A stretch of 64,000 nucleotides of DNA from Streptosporangium oxazolinicum (GTDB lineage: Bacteria > Actinomycetota > Actinomycetes > Streptosporangiales > Streptosporangiaceae): NCBI RefSeq assembly GCF_039537505.1, contig NZ_BAABAQ010000009.1, positions 321,984 through 385,983 of the forward strand, written 5' to 3'. This document shows, in pieces, positions 60,246 through 64,000 of this stretch (positions within the stretch are counted from its first letter, which is position 1; the number at the start of each line of letters is the position of its first letter). Below the pieces are notes generated by a model, which ran no database searches, was not told the origin of the DNA, and saw only the letters and a program-made list of their open reading frames with translations. A program made the translations under genes and the position numbers.

Positions 60246-63200
60246 CCGGCCTGCCCGTCCGCACCGCCCCGCTGTCCTACCTCCAGGAGCAGCTCTGGTT
60301 CGTCGAGCAGGACGATCCGGGCAACGGCTCGTACAACGAGCTGAAGGTGCTCGTCCTGGACGGCGCGCTCGACGCCGCCAGGCTCGGGCGGGCGCTGGAA
60401 CGGGTGGTCGCGCGGCACGACGTGCTGCGCACCACCTTCGTCTACCAGGGAGCGGAACCGGTGCAGGCGGTCTGGGAGCGGGGTCCCGTGCTGCGCGAGG
60501 CGGCCGTCGGCGGCGAGCAGGCGCTGATGGAGTACGCCCGCGAGGTCGCCGAGGCCCCCTACGACCTGGCCTCGGGGCCGCTGCTGCGCGCCTCGCTCGT
60601 CACGCTCGGCGCGGGCAGGCAGGCGCTGGTGCTCGGGGTCCACCACATCATCAGCGACGGGTTCTCGATGAACCTGCTGCTGGACGAGCTGGACGCCGCC
60701 TACCGGCGCGAACCCCCCGGTGGGGCGGTGGGCGAGTCACAGAACGGGGCACACGGTGGGCCACCCCCCGGGCCACGCGACGAGCCGCTGGGAGAGCCGC
60801 AGGGTGAGCCGTGGGATGAGCCTCCCGCCCAGTACGGCGACTTCGCCCGCTGGCAGCGCGAGCAGTTCGCCGGGGGCCGCCTGGCCGCCGACGTCGACCA
60901 CTGGCGGAAGGAACTCGACGGCGCGCCCACCGTGCTGGAACTGCCCGCCGACCGCCCCCGGCCGCGCCGCCGGGCCAGCGCGGGCAGGCGCGAGCGCTTC
61001 CCCCTCGACCCCGGCCTGACCGGCCCGCTCGGCAAGGTCGCCGAACGGGTCGGCGGCACCGTCTTCACCGTGCTGCTCGCCGCCTTCGCCACCACCCTCT
61101 ACCGCTACACGGGGCGCGGCGACATGGTGCTCGGCACCGGCGCCCCGGGCCGCCCCGGGCGCGAGTTCGACGACGCGCTCGGCTTCTTCGCCAACATCGT
61201 GCCCGTGCGGCTGCGCCCGGCGGGCGAGACGCCCTTCACCGACCTGGCCGACGCGGTCAGCGAGGCCGCCTTCGACGCCTTCGACCACCAGTACGTGCCC
61301 TTCGAGAAGCTCGTGGAGTTCCTGCAACCCGAGCGCGACGCCGGGCACACCCCCCTCGTGCAGGTCGTCTTCACCATGTGGGACGCCGGGGCTGCGACGC
61401 GTTCCATCGGCGGCGTGCCCGCCGCCGAGGTCGAGGTGACGCGCGGCCGGTCCCGCTTCGACGTCGCGGTCGAGGCCGTGCGCCGGGGCGACCGGGTCGA
61501 CTTCTTCGTCGAGTACGACGACGCCCTCTTCGACGAGGCCACGATCGCCCGCGTGATGCGCCACTACGACCGGGTGCTGCGGGCGGTCGCCGACGACCCC
61601 GCCCAGCCCCTGTCGGACATCCCGATGATCACTCCTGAGGAGCGGGCCACCCTCACCCAGGGCGACATGACCGTGCTCGACCACGACGGCAACGTGCTGC
61701 CCGCCGGGGCCGTCGGCCAGCTGGTCCGCCGCTCCGGCGAGGGCGGAGCCGGTCCCACCGGCCTCCTGGCCATCCGCAGGCCCGACGGGCGGGTGGTCGA
61801 GCGCGGGCGCGAGGACCGGCTGGTCGGGATCGGCCCGTTCCAGGTGCAGCTGGAGGACGTCGAGGAGGTCCTGCGCGCCCATCCCGCCGTACGTGACGCC
61901 GCCGTCGTGGCGGTCGAGGGCGGCGCGGGCCGCGAACTGGTCGCCTACACCGTCGCCGGGCCGCCACCCGACACGCTGCGCGCCACCCTCGTCGAGCGGC
62001 TGCCGCAGTACATGGTGCCCGCCGTCATCGTGCCGGTGGACCACATCCCGCGTACCGAGGACGGCCGCGTCGAGACCGGACGGCTGCCCGACGCGGGCGA
62101 ACGCGGCGAGCGGACCGAGCTGCCCGCCCTGGAGGCCGCGCTCTGCGTCATCTGGGCGCGCGTCATGAACCTCGACGAGGTGGAGCCCGACGACGACTTC
62201 TTCGCCCTGGGCGGCCACTCGATGCTGGCGGCCCGGCTGGTGCGCGAGATCGCCTCCGTGCTCGCCGTGCGCGTACCGCTGATGGCCCTGTTCGAGAACT
62301 GCACCCCCGCCGACCTGGCCGACTACATGGCGGCCAAGCACCCCGCGCTGGAGCGCACGCTCGGCGACGCGGGCCGCGCCGGTCGCACGGGCCGTACGGT
62401 CGCGGCCGGGGAGGTCGAGCGGGACGGCGAGGAGCCCGACACCAGCGCGCTGTCCACCGCGCAGCTGCAGATCTGGATCAACGAGCAGCTGGCGGGCGGC
62501 GACGCCCGCGACTTCATCGCCGCCGTCACCTACCGGGTGCGCGGCCCGCTCGACGTGGACGCCCTGCGCGGCGCGTTCGACGCGCTGGTCGCACGGCACG
62601 AGAACCTGCGCGCCCGCGTGGCGCTCGTCGGCGACGTGCCGGTGCTGCGCTTCGACCCCGGCGTACGCGTCGAACTGCCCGTCGAGGACCTCACCGCCCT
62701 GCCCGAGGACGAACGGGCGCGGGAGGCGGCCCGCCGCACCGCGCGCGACGCCGGCAGAGGCTTCGACCTGTCCACCGCGCCGCTCGTCCGGGCCGTCCTC
62801 TACCGGCTCGGCGATGACGACCACGTCCTCGCGCTGATCCAGCACCACCTGGTCACCGACGGCGTGTCCATCGGACTGCTCGTCGGCGAGCTGGGCCGCC
62901 TGTACTCCGAGCGGGACGCCGCGCCCGCCGCGCCGCACCTGCGCTTCGCCGACTACGTGGCCTGGGAGCAGGCCTGGCTCGGCGGACCCGAGGCCGCGGC
63001 CTCGGAGCGGTTCTGGCGCGAACGGCTGCGCGAGGCGCCCGAGCTCGTCCTGCCCAGGACGCGCGACGGGCGGCGCGAGGGCCGCGACACCGAGATGATC
63101 GCCCACCGGCTGCCGCACGCGGAGTCACGGCGGCTGCTCGCGCTGGCCCGGCAGAGCAGGGCCACCCCCTACATGCTGGTCACGGCCGCGTTCGCGGCGA

Positions 63201-63736
63201 TGCTGGCGCGGTGGAGCGGCCAGGACGACGTGGTGATCGGCACCACCGCCGACAACCGGCCGCTGCCCGGCCTGGAGGGCGTGGTCGGCTGCTTCGTCAA
63301 CATGGTGGCGCTGCGCGTCGACTGCGGCGGCGACCCCACCTTCGCCGAGCTGACCGGGCGGGTGCGCAGGACCGTGCTGGAGGCGTACGCCCACCAGAGC
63401 ACCCCGTTCAACGAGGTGGTGCGGGCGTTGAAAATTCACCCGGATCCGCGCCGGATGCCGCTGTTCCAGGTGACGTCCGACTGGGCGGGGGACGGGCCGG
63501 CGATCCCGGAGCTGGCCGGGTGCGAGGTCGGGTTCGACTACGTGCACACCCGGGCGAACCGGTATGAGCTGGAGATGTACGCGGGGATGGCGGGGGAGCG
63601 GGTCGTGCTCGACCTGGAGTACGCCGTCGAACTGTGGGACCGAAAGGAGATCGAGGAGCGCCTGGAGCGGGTGGCGACGCTGCTCACCCGGGCCGTGGTG
63701 GAACCGGAGACCAGGATCTCGGAGCTGCTCGGCTGA
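60242..63736 (+). CDS. NRPS, C-(A remnant)-PCP-C
   Basis: 1164-aa synthetase starting at a GTG that overlaps the previous stop. First condensation domain (about 1-440) with intact H134-H-x3-D-G (HHIISDG) and a long Gly/Pro/Glu-rich loop near 155-200. Then only the C-terminal part of an adenylation domain (about 475-610): no TSGSTG loop, no core binding motifs, and the A10 lysine is Arg (EDGRVETGRL). PCP with Ser660 (LGGHSMLAARLV). Second condensation domain (about 720-1155) with intact HHLVTDG at 868-874. No thioesterase. The carrier must be loaded in trans; the last C domain may release the product onto a soluble nucleophile. Confidence 0.92.
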   Translation: MTGLPVRTAPLSYLQEQLWFVEQDDPGNGSYNELKVLVLDGALDAARLGRALERVVARHDVLRTTFVYQGAEPVQAVWERGPVLREAAVGGEQALMEYAREVAEAPYDLASGPLLRASLVTLGAGRQALVLGVHHIISDGFSMNLLLDELDAAYRREPPGGAVGESQNGAHGGPPPGPRDEPLGEPQGEPWDEPPAQYGDFARWQREQFAGGRLAADVDHWRKELDGAPTVLELPADRPRPRRRASAGRRERFPLDPGLTGPLGKVAERVGGTVFTVLLAAFATTLYRYTGRGDMVLGTGAPGRPGREFDDALGFFANIVPVRLRPAGETPFTDLADAVSEAAFDAFDHQYVPFEKLVEFLQPERDAGHTPLVQVVFTMWDAGAATRSIGGVPAAEVEVTRGRSRFDVAVEAVRRGDRVDFFVEYDDALFDEATIARVMRHYDRVLRAVADDPAQPLSDIPMITPEERATLTQGDMTVLDHDGNVLPAGAVGQLVRRSGEGGAGPTGLLAIRRPDGRVVERGREDRLVGIGPFQVQLEDVEEVLRAHPAVRDAAVVAVEGGAGRELVAYTVAGPPPDTLRATLVERLPQYMVPAVIVPVDHIPRTEDGRVETGRLPDAGERGERTELPALEAALCVIWARVMNLDEVEPDDDFFALGGHSMLAARLVREIASVLAVRVPLMALFENCTPADLADYMAAKHPALERTLGDAGRAGRTGRTVAAGEVERDGEEPDTSALSTAQLQIWINEQLAGGDARDFIAAVTYRVRGPLDVDALRGAFDALVARHENLRARVALVGDVPVLRFDPGVRVELPVEDLTALPEDERAREAARRTARDAGRGFDLSTAPLVRAVLYRLGDDDHVLALIQHHLVTDGVSIGLLVGELGRLYSERDAAPAAPHLRFADYVAWEQAWLGGPEAAASERFWRERLREAPELVLPRTRDGRREGRDTEMIAHRLPHAESRRLLALARQSRATPYMLVTAAFAAMLARWSGQDDVVIGTTADNRPLPGLEGVVGCFVNMVALRVDCGGDPTFAELTGRVRRTVLEAYAHQSTPFNEVVRALKIHPDPRRMPLFQVTSDWAGDGPAIPELAGCEVGFDYVHTRANRYELEMYAGMAGERVVLDLEYAVELWDRKEIEERLERVATLLTRAVVEPETRISELLG

Positions 63737-63740
63737 CGCC

Positions 63741-63776
63741 GGTGAGGCGGCCTCCCCGCGCGGAGGTCGCCTCACC
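63741..63776 (+). terminator. Hairpin terminator after the last NRPS gene
   Basis: 15-bp stem (63741-63755 with 63762-63776), containing one G.U pair, and a six-base loop, four bases after the NRPS stop codon at 63736. Confidence 0.85.
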
Positions 63777-63821
63777 TCAACCGGTCATCCGGCGTGGTCC
63801 GCGTCGCCGGGCACAAGACTG

Positions 63822-63853
63822 CGGGCATTCCCGCTTGGGAGCGGGAATGCCCG
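63822..63853. terminator. Second hairpin, bidirectional terminator
   Basis: 14-bp perfect inverted repeat (63822-63835 with 63840-63853) and loop TGGG. It lies between the NRPS end and the end of the opposing partial gene at 63874, so it may stop transcription from both sides and marks the right border of the cluster. Confidence 0.82.
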
Positions 63854-63873
63854 GGTCATCGCGTGCTTGTGGA

Positions 63874-64000
63874 TTAGCTGACGGTGTTGGGCTGGGCGGA
63901 CAGGAGGGTTTGGGACCAGCCGTTGGTGTCGACGGTGCCGTGGCCGGTGATGTCGTCGCCGTTGCCGTCGTGGGGGTTGAGGTCGCGGTAGCGGTAGAGG
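63874..64000 (-). CDS. Partial gene, C-terminal end of a repeat-containing secreted-type protein
   Basis: The last 41 residues of a gene entering from the right on the minus strand, ending at TAA 63876-63874. The visible part, LYRYRDLNPHDGNGDD then ITGHGTVDTNGWSQTLLSAQ, resembles the Asp/Gly-rich repeats of VCBS/FG-GAP (integrin-like) proteins. It is an isolated fragment here, so the family is tentative. It does not look like part of the peptide cluster. Confidence 0.55.
   Translation of the reverse strand, partial: LYRYRDLNPHDGNGDDITGHGTVDTNGWSQTLLSAQPNTVS

Noticed and set aside
61690..62110. Frameshift or sequencing error hiding a full A domain
   Set aside because: The frame is open from the first C domain through the PCP, and no A-domain motifs appear in the other two frames of this stretch; deletion is more likely than error.
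37916..63736. Identity with the hormaomycin or lincomycin cluster
   Set aside because: Only the LmbU/HrmB regulator is shared; NRPS layout and tailoring genes differ.

Overview
The window looks like chromosomal DNA of a high-GC, antibiotic-producing actinomycete, probably in the Streptosporangiaceae/Streptomycetaceae range. This rests on base composition, frequent GTG starts, ATGA/GTGA stop-start overlaps, DUF397/XRE pairs, a DUF574 methyltransferase, an LmbU-type regulator and a large NRPS cluster. The genus is an inference. No tRNA, rRNA, CRISPR array, transposase or phage gene was found.

Left part (1-25.3 kb), housekeeping and accessory metabolism: a PiT phosphate transporter; a secreted multidomain glycoside hydrolase; an efeUOB ferrous-iron/DyP system behind two abutting DtxR/IdeR-like boxes; a membrane molybdopterin oxidoreductase with a small membrane partner; a sulfatase; a DUF421 membrane protein; a tightly overlapping operon of a GT2 glycosyltransferase, a TIGR04282-type transferase and a methyltransferase, divergent from a polytopic membrane protein and near a sugar epimerase; a divergent rclR-rclA-like reactive-chlorine-defence pair; a cytochrome P450; a secreted GH95-like enzyme with a perfect 22-bp operator-like palindrome upstream; a DUF574 methyltransferase; and a Mut7-C RNase-domain protein.

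Middle part (25.7-37.8 kb), an accessory stretch of visibly lower GC: two sets of XRE/DUF5753 regulators with DUF397 partners, a DUF6879 protein, several unknown small proteins, an anti-sigma-like ATPase, a lipoprotein, a SnoaL-like protein behind a MerR-type promoter, a DrrC/UvrA-like ABC protein divergent from a TetR regulator, another XRE regulator and a small basic membrane protein. It ends at a 23-bp perfect hairpin.

Right part (37.9-63.7 kb), a non-ribosomal peptide cluster I do not recognise. A radical halogenase of the BesD type (HXG iron site) is divergent from a cobalamin-binding radical SAM protein. An FkbM methyltransferase, a P450 and a C*-A-PCP NRPS (Phe-like code, dead condensation motif) form one operon, divergent from an MFS exporter. 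An LmbU regulator, an A-PCP protein with a non-canonical pocket and a type II thioesterase with a cysteine nucleophile form a second, followed by an antiporter. A PurF homologue, a methyltransferase, a DegT aminotransferase and an ATP-grasp ligase form a third, divergent from MbtH, an A-PCP-methyltransferase protein and a C-(remnant A)-PCP-C protein. No type I thioesterase is present. The assembly line seems to be split over four proteins and to rely on in-trans loading and condensation. Two hairpins and the end of an unrelated gene close the window.
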